This document shows, piece after piece, positions 6,876-14,321 of a stretch of DNA of 17,332 nt (position 1 is its first letter; every line of letters starts with the position of its first letter). Position numbers and translations under genes: made by a program. Source of the stretch: Nitrospira sp. (GTDB taxonomy: Bacteria; Nitrospirota; Nitrospiria; Nitrospirales; Nitrospiraceae). The notes under the pieces were generated by a model. The model saw nothing but the letters and a program-made list of their open reading frames with translations, was not told where the DNA came from and did not search any database. Location of the stretch: contig JAJFBJ010000073.1 of the NCBI GenBank assembly GCA_020697375.1, positions 1-17,332 of the forward strand, read 5' to 3'.

Positions 6876-7697
6876 CTAGATGCGGTCGGGAAAATCCGAG
6901 ACGATTCCATCGACCCCCATGTCTCGCATGCGGCGAATGTCCCTCGGCTGATTGACGGTATAGGAGAAGATCTGTCGGCCGAGATTGTGGCACGTCTGGA
7001 CCAACGCAGGCGTCACAGTGGAAAAGTGAAGACCCATATGTGAGGCATTTACGGCGATGAGATCGGCAATGGGGTCCTGCGGGAGACGGCGGTGGTGTAA
7101 GACCATAATCTTGGCCGACGGGTCGGCTTGCCGGATCAGGCGCAGTTCGTCCAGCAGGAAGGATGCGTAGATGACAAGGCCGGAAAACCCGACCCGGTTC
7201 ACGACGGCGAGGATGTCATGTCCAATGTCTTCCACTTTGAGTTCAACAATTATCCCGAACAAGCCCGTGGCGGCCTGGAGGGCTATTTCCAGTGTGGGAA
7301 TGCATTGTCCATTGCCTGCATCGAGCCGTTGCACGTGATTGAGCGACATCGCGGCAATCGGGCCTGTCTTGTTCGTGGTGCGGTCGACGGTTTCATCATG
7401 CAGCAGCACGAGATGGCCGTCGCAGGTTTTCCGGATATCCACTTCAATCAGGTCAGCGTGAAGAAACCGGGCTTTCCAAATGGCGGCGAGTGTATTTTCA
7501 GGTGCGTGACCGGCGGCTCCCCGATGCCCGATGCGAAGGATGGAAGCGATCACGACCTCTGTGTCCGGACGGGAGGGCTTTCTTTTTCGGATCCACTTGC
7601 CTACCATATTTCGCGCAGGCCTGCCAAGAAGGCGCGCGGCTCGATCAGAGGGTTCAATCATGGATAGTATTGGAAGCGAGAATAGTCGGCGCATCAT
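6876..7697 (-). CDS. Glycerophosphodiester phosphodiesterase family protein
   Basis: GDPD enzymes hydrolyse glycerophosphodiesters to glycerol-3-phosphate and an alcohol. The TIM-barrel signature is clear: IGHRG with His58 and Arg59, PENT with Glu67 and Asn68, EVD with Glu85 and Asp87, HDET with the general acid His100, and VELK with Glu152, covering metal and phosphate ligands. I chose ATG 7697 because GGAAGG lies five bases upstream; the longer frame from 7733 has no such site and would reach within 18 bases of the divergent CBS gene. The first about 50 residues are basic and not part of the barrel. No signal peptide is evident, so it is probably cytoplasmic, for lipid headgroup turnover. 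The substrate cannot be told from sequence. Confidence 0.88.
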   Translation of the reverse strand: MMRRLFSLPILSMIEPSDRAARLLGRPARNMVGKWIRKRKPSRPDTEVVIASILRIGHRGAAGHAPENTLAAIWKARFLHADLIEVDIRKTCDGHLVLLHDETVDRTTNKTGPIAAMSLNHVQRLDAGNGQCIPTLEIALQAATGLFGIIVELKVEDIGHDILAVVNRVGFSGLVIYASFLLDELRLIRQADPSAKIMVLHHRRLPQDPIADLIAVNASHMGLHFSTVTPALVQTCHNLGRQIFSYTVNQPRDIRRMRDMGVDGIVSDFPDRI

Positions 7698-7750
7698 ATT
7701 TGCCTTCCGTTGACTCATCCCTGAGTCGCCCACATTGAAAGGAGGCTATC

Positions 7751-8239
7751 ATGCTCGTCCAGGATGTAATGTCCACCGGTGTGGTGACGGCGAGAAGTAC
7801 CGAATCGGTTCGGTCGGCAGTGACGAAGATGCTCAGCCGGCATTGCGCGGCAATTCCTGTGGTGGAGGATCAGGACCGGTTGATCGGCATGGTGACATTG
7901 CGCGATGTATTGATTCCTCTTTATCCAAATTACGGCGAATACATTCATGACAATGTCCATAGCCGGGATTTTATTGAAATGGAAGAGGGGTATCCGGATG
8001 TGCTGAATCAAAAGGTCGGAGACGTCATGAGCTTGAATCCGTTGACTGTCTCTCCGCATAGCCCGGTATTGGAGGCGGCTTCCTATATGGGCCTGAAGAA
8101 TTTTCGCCGGATTCCGGTGGTCGATCATGGCAAGCTGGTCGGAATGGTCAGCGTCGGGGACATCAATCGGGGGCTGTTTTTTGAACGTGCCCATGCCGCC
8201 GTGGAGCAAAGCAGAGCTGCGCAACCCTCAGGGCGGTAG
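7751..8239 (+). CDS. Two-CBS-domain protein
   Basis: A 162-residue protein made almost wholly of two CBS motifs. The first begins VQDVMSTGVVTA and ends IGMVTLRDVL (about 3-55); the second begins VGDVMSLNPLTV and ends VGMVSVGDIN (about 90-142). CBS pairs fold into a Bateman module that commonly binds AMP, ATP or other adenosyl ligands; the conserved GMVTLRD/GMVSVGD ends include the Asp that usually contacts ribose. No enzymatic or transport domain is attached, so it would act as a stand-alone sensor on an unknown partner. ATG 7751 has a strong AAAGGAGG at 7738-7745. It diverges from the phosphodiesterase gene, with about 53 bases between starts, and leads a plus-strand run with the pterin dehydratase and radical SAM genes. 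Confidence 0.88.
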   Translation: MLVQDVMSTGVVTARSTESVRSAVTKMLSRHCAAIPVVEDQDRLIGMVTLRDVLIPLYPNYGEYIHDNVHSRDFIEMEEGYPDVLNQKVGDVMSLNPLTVSPHSPVLEAASYMGLKNFRRIPVVDHGKLVGMVSVGDINRGLFFERAHAAVEQSRAAQPSGR

Positions 8240-8318
8240 TCGGTTGCGGGATCGAAGGCGCAGCTCGTAGAATACGGCTTCAAGAGACAGAATCGACGGC
8301 GTCTATGAAGGAGGTCCG

Positions 8319-8669
8319 ATGGGTCTGGCTGATAACAAATGCATTCCTTGCCGAGGCGGAGTGCCTCCCCTTCCTGCGGATCGTGCGAACGCATTGCTGG
8401 GTGAACTGGGACGCGGATGGTCGTTCAACAAGGAAGGGCATCTCGAGCGCCTCTATACCTTCAAAGATTTCGCACAATCGTTGGCATTCGCCAATAGGGT
8501 GGGAGCAGTGGCGGAGGCAGAGGGGCATCATCCCGACCTCTATGTTGCCTGGGGGAAGTGTAAGGTTGAGATTTGGTCACATAAAATTAATGGGCTCACG
8601 GAGAGCGATTTTTTTCTCGCCGCGAAGGCGGATCGCGAATTTGAACCGTTCCGTGCTGTCGCCGGCTGA
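8319..8669 (+). CDS. phhB: 4a-hydroxytetrahydrobiopterin (pterin carbinolamine) dehydratase
   Basis: This enzyme dehydrates 4a-hydroxytetrahydropterin, classically to recycle the cofactor of aromatic amino acid hydroxylases. The 116-residue protein shows the family pattern EAEGHHPD with His70 and His71, then WSHKINGLTESDF with His88, matching the spacing of the three active-site histidines. An N-terminal Cys8-x2-Cys11 pair precedes the domain. AAGGAGGT at 8308-8315 stands three bases before the ATG. No phenylalanine hydroxylase gene is in this window. Many bacteria carry such homologues without that hydroxylase, so the role here may concern other pterins. It lies 79 bases after the CBS gene and 37 before the radical SAM gene. 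Confidence 0.9.
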   Translation: MGLADNKCIPCRGGVPPLPADRANALLGELGRGWSFNKEGHLERLYTFKDFAQSLAFANRVGAVAEAEGHHPDLYVAWGKCKVEIWSHKINGLTESDFFLAAKADREFEPFRAVAG

Positions 8670-8706
8670 TCATCCATGAGGCCTGTTGTGACTATCGAGG
8701 GCAGCC

Positions 8707-10569
8707 ATGAATGACAAGGCTCAGGTGGCGCTTGTCAACATGCCGTTCAGCTTTTCCAAGTATCCCTCCATTCAGCTCGGTACTCTTGCCGCGCTGTTGA
8801 AATCGAAAGGCATCGGCGTCGATTGCCATCACCTTAATGTGCGCTTCGCACACAAAATCGGGATTCCGCTGTACGAATCGATCTGCGAGAAACGCGCCCT
8901 CTTCGGCGAGTGGCTGTTTTCTTACCTGCTTTTTCGCGATAACCCTAAGCGCGCCGAATATCCGCAGATTTTCAAACCGGTGTTCGAACAGATTGCCCGC
9001 GAAAGCGGCCGGCCGGTGTCGTTCTTTGAAGAGATGGCCGCGCGCACCGCGCCGCAGTTTTTAACCGGCGCGATGACGGCGATCGATTGGAGCCGATACA
9101 AGATTGTCGGGTTTACCTCGACCTTCGATCAGAATGTCGCCAGTTTGACGATGGCGAAGCTCATCAAGGATCTCTACCCGGAGGTCACGGTCGTCTTCGG
9201 AGGGGCCAATTTCGACGGTGAAATGGGATTGGAGTATTTTCGTGCCTTTCCATTCATTGACCATGTGGTCGTCGGTGAGGGCGAGGTCGCCTTTCCCGCG
9301 TTGGTTACTCACGTCTTGAATGGATCCAAAGGCACCGTTCCGAAGGGCGTGACGTATCGACAGAGCGGTCAAGTCCGGTTCGATCCGAATCCTGCCCTCT
9401 TCACCGATTTCGCCCAAACCGGTCCGCCGGATTATGACGACTATTACCATTTGTTGGCCGAGCTGGGCACCGAAGCCTCGCGTGGCTTGGACCGCATTCT
9501 CCTGTATGAAGGCTCACGTGGTTGCTGGTGGGGAGAGAAGCATCACTGCACTTTTTGCGGTCTCAATGCGCAGAGCATGAAATTTCGCGCAAAATCGTCC
9601 CAGCAAGTTGCCCGCGAAATGGCCTACCTGTCGAGCCGCTACGATACGACGCGATTCCGGCTGGTGGACAATATTATCGATATGAAATACGTCGAGAATT
9701 TGTTCGGCACGTTCGCGCAGGAACGTCGTGATCTCGACGTGTTCATCGAAACGAAGAGTAATTTGCAAAAGCATCAAATTCGCCTGCTTGCCACCGGCGG
9801 CGTGAAATGCATGCAGCCGGGTCTGGAAAGCCTGAGCCAGACGCAATTGCGCGCGATGGACAAGGGCGTGACACCGATACAAAATTTGGTGTGTTTGAAA
9901 TGGTGCTACTACTATCGTGTGGCCGTCTCATGGAATATTCTCTTGGGGTTTCCGGGGGAGACCAATGATGACTATCGCCGCCAAATCGATTTAATTCCCT
10001 CCCTTTTTCATCTTCAGCCGCCCGAAGGGGTGGGCAAATTATGGCTGGAACGGTTTAGCCCCTATTACACGCGACCTCATGAGTATGGAATTCGGATCAC
10101 CGGGCCGGGAATGGCCTATCCCTACGTGTACGATTCCAGGCAAGTGGACCTTGGAAAGATCGCCTACGATTTTGAGTATGAACTGAAGGAATGGCCGGTG
10201 GATCCCCATGTCTATCAGGAACTGGTTGAGGTCGTGCAGGAATGGCAGCGATGCGCTGCCTTGTCGGACAAACCGTTCCTGTATTATTCCAAGGCCTTCG
10301 ATTATGTGACGGTATATGACGGGCGTAGGCCTTCGGCTCCGACGCGAGAACGGTTTGACTGGCCCTCCTCATCTCTTATCGATGCCTGTAACGAAGCTCC
10401 CAAGTCGCTGGAGCAGTTGCGAAGCGCATTGCGGGAACGTCCGGACAGCAACGACCTGTCCGAAGTTGCATTGCTGGAATCGTTAACGCGATTGACGACG
10501 AAACGAATTCTTTACGAGGAGCGAGGAAAATACTTTACCCTGGCGATCCCGGAGCATTCCTACTACTGA
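8707..10569 (+). CDS. B12-binding radical SAM enzyme, RiPP-maturation type
   Basis: A 620-residue protein. Residues 1 to about 220 resemble a cobalamin-binding domain (VALVNMPFSFSKYPSIQLG start, then a Rossmann-like VGFTSTFDQN and VVFGGANF, and VVGEGEVAFP). The radical SAM core follows, with iron-sulfur cysteines in GCWWGEKHHCTFCGLN, that is Cys273, Cys281 and Cys284 in a CX7CX2C spacing instead of the usual CX3CX2C. This motif is characteristic of the RiPP maturation radical SAM C-methyltransferase family (TIGR03975, rSAM_ocin type), whose members act on peptide precursors. ILLGFPGE near 418 is the SAM-binding region of the barrel. The C-terminal part from about 530 is a helical extension. 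GAGG at 8697-8700 precedes the ATG by six bases. No precursor peptide, protease or exporter is adjacent, so the substrate is unknown. Confidence 0.88.
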   Translation: MNDKAQVALVNMPFSFSKYPSIQLGTLAALLKSKGIGVDCHHLNVRFAHKIGIPLYESICEKRALFGEWLFSYLLFRDNPKRAEYPQIFKPVFEQIARESGRPVSFFEEMAARTAPQFLTGAMTAIDWSRYKIVGFTSTFDQNVASLTMAKLIKDLYPEVTVVFGGANFDGEMGLEYFRAFPFIDHVVVGEGEVAFPALVTHVLNGSKGTVPKGVTYRQSGQVRFDPNPALFTDFAQTGPPDYDDYYHLLAELGTEASRGLDRILLYEGSRGCWWGEKHHCTFCGLNAQSMKFRAKSSQQVAREMAYLSSRYDTTRFRLVDNIIDMKYVENLFGTFAQERRDLDVFIETKSNLQKHQIRLLATGGVKCMQPGLESLSQTQLRAMDKGVTPIQNLVCLKWCYYYRVAVSWNILLGFPGETNDDYRRQIDLIPSLFHLQPPEGVGKLWLERFSPYYTRPHEYGIRITGPGMAYPYVYDSRQVDLGKIAYDFEYELKEWPVDPHVYQELVEVVQEWQRCAALSDKPFLYYSKAFDYVTVYDGRRPSAPTRERFDWPSSSLIDACNEAPKSLEQLRSALRERPDSNDLSEVALLESLTRLTTKRILYEERGKYFTLAIPEHSYY

Positions 10570-10600
10570 CAAGGACGATTGTTCGTCGGCGTTCTTCGTC

Positions 10601-10933
10601 CTACATAGAGAGCTTTTCAGCCACGTTCCTCATCTGCACCCCATGCACGAGAGAAGCGCCGCCGCGGATGGCGCAGGCGACATGCACTGCTTCGGTCATT
10701 TCTTCCGTATTGGATCCCTTTTCAAGGCAAGCTTGGGAATAGGCGTCGATACAGTAAGGACATTGCACCGCGTGTGCCACGCCAAGCGCGATCAGAGCCT
10801 TTTCGCGTGCAGTGAGGGCTCCTTCCGCAAAGACGGCGCTGTAGTAGTCCATAAACTTTTTCCACAAAGCAGGGTTGTCCTTCCCCATGTCTCCGAACTT
10901 GCCGAGATCCTTCGAGTGGTAATAGTTGTCCAT
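10601..10933 (-). CDS. CMD/AhpD-like protein of the arsenosugar-associated type
   Basis: A 110-residue all-helical carboxymuconolactone-decarboxylase family protein with the redox-type pair CPYC at Cys58 and Cys61, preceded by TAREKALIALGVAHAVQ. The opening YYHSKDLGKFGDMGK and the closing GGASLVHGVQMRN strongly recall the peroxidase-like proteins annotated beside arsenosugar biosynthesis genes (TIGR04169). The ArsS radical SAM partner is not in this window. The start is ATG 10933 with GAGGA about five bases upstream; the TTG at 10945 is a poorer choice. It converges on the radical SAM gene, with 31 bases between stops, and follows an unknown 89-residue gene, probably on one transcript. Peroxidase or disulfide activity is family inference. 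Confidence 0.85.
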   Translation of the reverse strand: MDNYYHSKDLGKFGDMGKDNPALWKKFMDYYSAVFAEGALTAREKALIALGVAHAVQCPYCIDAYSQACLEKGSNTEEMTEAVHVACAIRGGASLVHGVQMRNVAEKLSM

Positions 10934-10965
10934 GGATGTCCTCAATATGTGTTTTGGTGAGCTGA

Positions 10966-11235
10966 CTATGCGTTCCCCTGGGGAGCAGGTTGCGCCTCAC
11001 CGAGAGCTTGGGAAAAACGTTGTCCGACGATAGTAGTGACTTGGCTCATCAACTCTCCCAATTCTCTCCACTCTTCCGCGCTCAAGTCTGCCTTGATTTG
11101 AGGGTGAATGGACCACTCGGCATTCACCAGTTGTCCTCTGCGCGACACATTGACGTGTAACAATTCGACATCCCAGACCTCCTCGGACTTAGCCGATGAT
11201 GCGCCTGACTTCTGCGGAGGCATTTGACTCGCCAT
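10966..11235 (-). CDS. Hypothetical 89-residue protein
   Basis: I do not recognise this protein. ATG 11235 is supported by AAGGAG nine bases upstream; the longer frame to 11283 has no such site. Residues 1-18 are low-complexity (Pro/Ser/Ala/Lys). Residues 19-50 look like two beta-strands (VWDVELLHVNVSRRGQ, VNAEWSIHP), followed by an amphipathic helix (SAEEWRELGELMSQVTTIVGQRFSQAL) and a Pro/Ala/Gln tail. There are no cysteines and no signal peptide. It lies 32 bases upstream of the CMD-like gene on the same strand and is likely co-transcribed. A role as RiPP precursor for the nearby radical SAM enzyme is possible but nothing in the sequence argues for it. Confidence 0.7.
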   Translation of the reverse strand: MASQMPPQKSGASSAKSEEVWDVELLHVNVSRRGQLVNAEWSIHPQIKADLSAEEWRELGELMSQVTTIVGQRFSQALGEAQPAPQGNA

Positions 11236-11381
11236 GATATGTAGCTCCTTCAACAACGCTCGTGAACCGGCATGATAACCCATAGATTGCTGTGCTGTAC
11301 ATGGAACGCCGGCAGTTTTGTAATGCTGACGGCCTCGTGGGGAGCGAAGAAACCGTTGAAGAGGGACAATTATTCAACGTC

Positions 11382-12191
11382 TCAAGGTTGCCGTAAGCCC
11401 TCCAGTAATTCTTCATGAATGCGGCCATTTGTGGCAACGAGTTCGTGTTTGTACAAGGAGAATTGTCCCTTCGTTAAGCCTGACACGACTCCCCCGGCCT
11501 CTCGCAAAATGACGATTCCCGCAGCCATATCCCAGGGGCTCAGCTTGACTTCCCAATAACCATCGAATCGGCCGGAGGCCACATAGCAGAGGTCCAATGC
11601 GGCCGACCCGGTACGCCGCACCCCTTGAGCGAGCAGAGAGATACGGGAAAAGTGATTGAGATTGTTGTTGGAAGTGTCTCGAATATTGTACGCAAAACCG
11701 GTGACCAGCAGGGACTTGTCTAGACAGTCAGTGGTTGAGACGCAGATGGGTTTCCCGTTCATGTAGGCGCCAAGTCCTAGTTCAGCGGTGAATAATTCAC
11801 GCCGCAAAGGATCCAGAACCACACCCAGAATGCATTCACCGGCATACTCCAAGCCGATGGAGACGGAGTAAAACGGGAATCCGTGTGCAAAGTTTGTCGT
11901 GCCATCGAGCGGATCCACGATCCATTGATACGGCGAGTCCACGGACCCGTCTTGACCTCGCTCCTCTGCAAGGATCCGATGGGAAGGATGGGCTGAACGG
12001 ATTGTTTCGACGATACGGTCTTCCGCCAGTCGATCCGCATCAGTGACCAGATCGATAGCCGCCTTATAGTCGGTTCGAAAGCCGGATTGGGCATGTTCGA
12101 GAAGAACCATTCCCGCCAGCTCGGCAGCTCGAATGGCAGTAGCCAGTAAGATGGCTCGGTCTGAAGAATGTGGCAGTCTTGGACGATGCAT
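11382..12191 (-). CDS. suhB: Inositol monophosphatase family protein
   Basis: Magnesium-dependent phosphatase of the IMPase/SuhB family, 269 residues, the normal length. Metal-binding motifs are intact: AEERG with Glu76, the signature WIVDPLDGTTNFAHG with Asp93 and Asp96, and SPWDMAAG with Asp221. GSAALDLCYVASGRFDGYWE is the substrate-side segment. Members hydrolyse inositol-1-phosphate or related sugar phosphates, and in some bacteria SuhB also binds the transcription machinery; which applies here cannot be decided. The start at ATG 12191 has only a distant GGGAG, so it is moderately sure. It diverges from the HARE-HTH gene and is followed, 146 bases on, by the 89-residue gene. Confidence 0.92.
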   Translation of the reverse strand: MHRPRLPHSSDRAILLATAIRAAELAGMVLLEHAQSGFRTDYKAAIDLVTDADRLAEDRIVETIRSAHPSHRILAEERGQDGSVDSPYQWIVDPLDGTTNFAHGFPFYSVSIGLEYAGECILGVVLDPLRRELFTAELGLGAYMNGKPICVSTTDCLDKSLLVTGFAYNIRDTSNNNLNHFSRISLLAQGVRRTGSAALDLCYVASGRFDGYWEVKLSPWDMAAGIVILREAGGVVSGLTKGQFSLYKHELVATNGRIHEELLEGLRQP

Positions 12192-12380
12192 TACTGATGT
12201 TTGCTCCCGATAAGGCCGAAAGCTATCGAAATCATCTTATTCCTACCGCATGCATTGTAACACATTGATAAATAACGAATGCAACCTAGGCTTGCTCTTG
12301 CATGGCAAGTCTTATCAGAACATTGAGTGCATACGTGACACCTAGGCATCGTATGCGTTCAAAAAATAGACATCAATGAC
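12192..12380. promoter_or_regulatory. Divergent intergenic region with inverted repeats
   Basis: This AT-richer gap must serve both the minus-strand phosphatase gene and the plus-strand HARE-HTH gene. On the minus strand TACAAT (12259-12254) is a good -10, with TTGCAT 19 bases upstream, a long spacing. Towards the plus-strand gene, GCATACG (12329-12335) and CGTATGC (12350-12356) form a perfect 7-bp inverted repeat with a 14-base centre. The palindrome CCTAGG occurs twice, at 12285-12290 and 12341-12346. The HARE-HTH product is itself a likely DNA-binding protein and could be the ligand of these sites, which is conjecture. Confidence 0.35.
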
Positions 12381-12947
12381 TTGACAGAGAAGTATAGATT
12401 TGCTAATAAGCAAGTATGCTTGTATGAGGGCTTGCTTGTGGAAGAGTTAACTGACATTTTGGTCGGGCTTGAACAGCGAATCAGCGCATATCGCAATCGC
12501 TTTCAAGAGCTTGAGAAGAAGCGTCGCCGGCTCGACGACGAAATTGCCACGATCAAAAAATATTTAGAGCTGGCTGAAACGCTTTATCGAGTGGAAGCGG
12601 ACAAAGCCAAGCTGGCGAGTCTTTCCAGTCAAATCATTACGGATGAGAAGGGTATTCGTCCACTTCCAGTCACGGATGTCACTGATCAGTCGCGTGAAAT
12701 CTTGCTTGGGAAAAGCAAGTATGTAGGTAAGAGCGTTCCTGAAGCTGCGTACGTCATCCTTCGGGAAGCCAGCCGTCCAATGCACGCAAAGGAATTGCTT
12801 CAGCGGCTATTGGAAGGGGGATTGCAGATTAAGGGTAAAACGCCGCTGACATCCGTTGCTACGTCGTTGAAGCGGGACAAGCGTTTCCAAAAAGTTGGGC
12901 CGAATACGTTTGCAGTAATGACTCAGGAATTGACAGCTGCAGTGTAA
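12381..12947 (+). CDS. Coiled-coil protein with C-terminal HARE-HTH domain
   Basis: A 188-residue protein. Residues about 20-75 form a charged coiled coil (LEQRISAYRNRFQELEKKRRRL and on), likely a dimerisation rod. Residues about 115-180 match the HARE-HTH winged-helix pattern (SVPEAAYVILREASRPMHAK, ELLQRLLEGG, then LKRDKRFQKVGPNTFAV), a DNA-binding module shared with the RNA polymerase delta subunit, restriction enzymes and ASXL proteins. The start is uncertain: TTG 12381 gives the length quoted but has no Shine-Dalgarno, and TTG 12420 is an in-frame alternative. Base composition is more AT-rich than the neighbours. A lysine-rich microprotein and a strong terminator follow. A role in nucleoid structure or transcription is inferred from the domain; its targets are unknown. 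Confidence 0.8.
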   Translation: MTEKYRFANKQVCLYEGLLVEELTDILVGLEQRISAYRNRFQELEKKRRRLDDEIATIKKYLELAETLYRVEADKAKLASLSSQIITDEKGIRPLPVTDVTDQSREILLGKSKYVGKSVPEAAYVILREASRPMHAKELLQRLLEGGLQIKGKTPLTSVATSLKRDKRFQKVGPNTFAVMTQELTAAV

Positions 12948-13000
12948 GCCGGGCAGGAGGTGTTCACGTCATCTTTATTGTGTGAAGGGAGGTGAGAATT

Positions 13001-13057
13001 TTGGCAACGAAGAAGGCAGCGAAGAAGCCAGCGAAGAAGACCGCTAAGAAGAAGTAA
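13001..13057 (+). CDS. Lysine/alanine-rich 18-residue microprotein (histone H1 tail-like)
   Basis: TTG 13001 opens a frame reading MATKKAAKKPAKKTAKKK before a TAA stop. A near-ideal Shine-Dalgarno GGGAGGTGA (12988-12996 region) stands just upstream; a GTG at 12992 is also in frame but overlaps it. Ten of eighteen residues are lysine, in the AKK repeat pattern of histone H1-like bacterial and eukaryotic tails, so it could bind DNA, RNA or acidic polymers such as polyphosphate. It lies 53 bases after the HARE-HTH gene and ends 17 bases before a strong terminator, which supports a real translated end of that transcript. It is too short for homology to prove anything; expression is unproven. Confidence 0.55.
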   Translation: MATKKAAKKPAKKTAKKK

Positions 13058-13074
13058 GTCCCACCAGGATTTAC

Positions 13075-13116
13075 ACGCCGGGAGTAAGGCCACTTACTCC
13101 CGGCGTTCTTCTTTCA
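13075..13116 (+). terminator. Strong rho-independent terminator
   Basis: ACGCCGGGAGTAA (13075-13087) and TTACTCCCGGCGT (13094-13106) form a perfect 13-bp stem with the loop GGCCAC, followed by a T-rich tail TTCTTCTTT. It closes the HARE-HTH and lysine-rich microprotein unit. It might also serve the lpxC transcript arriving from the other side, though the minus strand lacks a clear T-run. Confidence 0.88.
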
Positions 13117-13193
13117 TCCACGCGGGAATGGCATGGCTTATCCATGATGTGGGCCGATGCTTGCTTGCGATGTTGATGAGAATCAGGGAGCTG

Positions 13194-14120
13194 TCAGACG
13201 GCGAGAGATGGAGCGGGACGAAGCAGGCCGAGAGACGGGCGGGATTCCGCCATGGGAACTGAGTGTTCGCCGGTAATCAGTACCCACTTGTCAGGCTGAG
13301 CGAGAATTTGCTCCACGAGTCGAGTGTGCATGGCGTGGCCGGAACGCTCCGCCACGATATGACCAATGAACGGAAATCCAAGAAGAGCGATGTCGCCTAT
13401 TAAATCCAGCACTTTATGCCGGACGAACTCATTGGGAAAACGTAGCCCCGACTGATTCACGACACCTTCTTCAGACAGGACGACTGTATTGTCCAGCGTT
13501 CCACCTTTCCCGAGCCCTCTCGACCAGAGGGCTTGGACTTCATGGAGAAACCCAAACGTTCGCGCCGTGGCGATGTCTTGTTCGAAGGCTGAGGCCGAAC
13601 AGGTGTAGGTATAAGACTGTGTTTGGATCAGCGGATGATCATAGTGAATGGAGTAGGTGATTCGAGGAGTAGATGATGGGTCGATTCGGACGCGGCGCGC
13701 TCCGTCCAGCACTTCAATGGGCTGGGTGATTTTTATGTACGACTGACGACGGGTTTGAGGAATCACTCCAGCCGTACGAATGAGTCGCACAAACGGGCTG
13801 GCGCTTCCATCCAGCACTGGCACTTCTCCCGCATCAACTTCTGCATAGACGTTGTCTACTTCCATGCCGACCAAAGCCGCCAGGAGGTGCTCAATGGTCT
13901 TAACCTGATGGCCGTTCACGCTGATCGCCGTGCAGAGTTCAGTGGGAACTTTATTCGTGACGGCGGCAGGGAGAAGTGTCTTTCCAGCTTCATTGCGATA
14001 GACGAAGACGATGCCTGTATTGGGAGGAGCTGGGCGCAGAGTCAATGTGACGGGTTGGCCCGAATGGAGTCCGACGCCTGAACAGGAAACCTGAGATCCG
14101 ATCGTTTGCTGAAACCGCAC
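13194..14120 (-). CDS. lpxC: UDP-3-O-acyl-N-acetylglucosamine deacetylase
   Basis: LpxC catalyses the committed zinc-dependent deacetylation in lipid A synthesis, so the host makes lipopolysaccharide. With the start at GTG 14120 the protein has 308 residues, the usual size. That start is backed by GAGGAGG four bases upstream and by the family-typical opening RFQQTIGSQVSCSGVGLHSG; the open frame extends upstream to 14168 but without support. Zinc ligands are His78 (in TIEHLLAAL), His235 and Asp239 (in HKVLDLIGD), and the catalytic His262 sits in SGHAMH. Here lpxC is not next to ftsZ or other division genes, as it is in many proteobacteria. Confidence 0.95.
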   Translation of the reverse strand: MRFQQTIGSQVSCSGVGLHSGQPVTLTLRPAPPNTGIVFVYRNEAGKTLLPAAVTNKVPTELCTAISVNGHQVKTIEHLLAALVGMEVDNVYAEVDAGEVPVLDGSASPFVRLIRTAGVIPQTRRQSYIKITQPIEVLDGARRVRIDPSSTPRITYSIHYDHPLIQTQSYTYTCSASAFEQDIATARTFGFLHEVQALWSRGLGKGGTLDNTVVLSEEGVVNQSGLRFPNEFVRHKVLDLIGDIALLGFPFIGHIVAERSGHAMHTRLVEQILAQPDKWVLITGEHSVPMAESRPSLGLLRPAPSLAV

Positions 14121-14321
14121 AGTGCCTCCTCTGTAATGTGACCGACAACTAAGCAATGCTTGTGCCATAACTTATATTACATGCAACTATTTGGAAACAT
14201 AGAAAATACTGTTAGTCATACAATTTGTTCAGTGTTGTGCAAATAACACAATCGTATCTTTTGGTCTGAGTACCTGTTGAAAAGGTTATGGGCTGTAATT
14301 GTTGCAGGAGCGTACCAATCG
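14121..14321 (-). promoter_or_regulatory. AT-rich region upstream of lpxC
   Basis: On the minus strand the overlapping hexamers TAATAT (14179-14174) and TATAAG (14176-14171) could serve as -10 elements for lpxC, about 50 bases from its GTG start. No good -35 is paired with them. No terminator is obvious after the response-regulator stop at 14322, so read-through from the operon into lpxC is possible. Confidence 0.3.
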
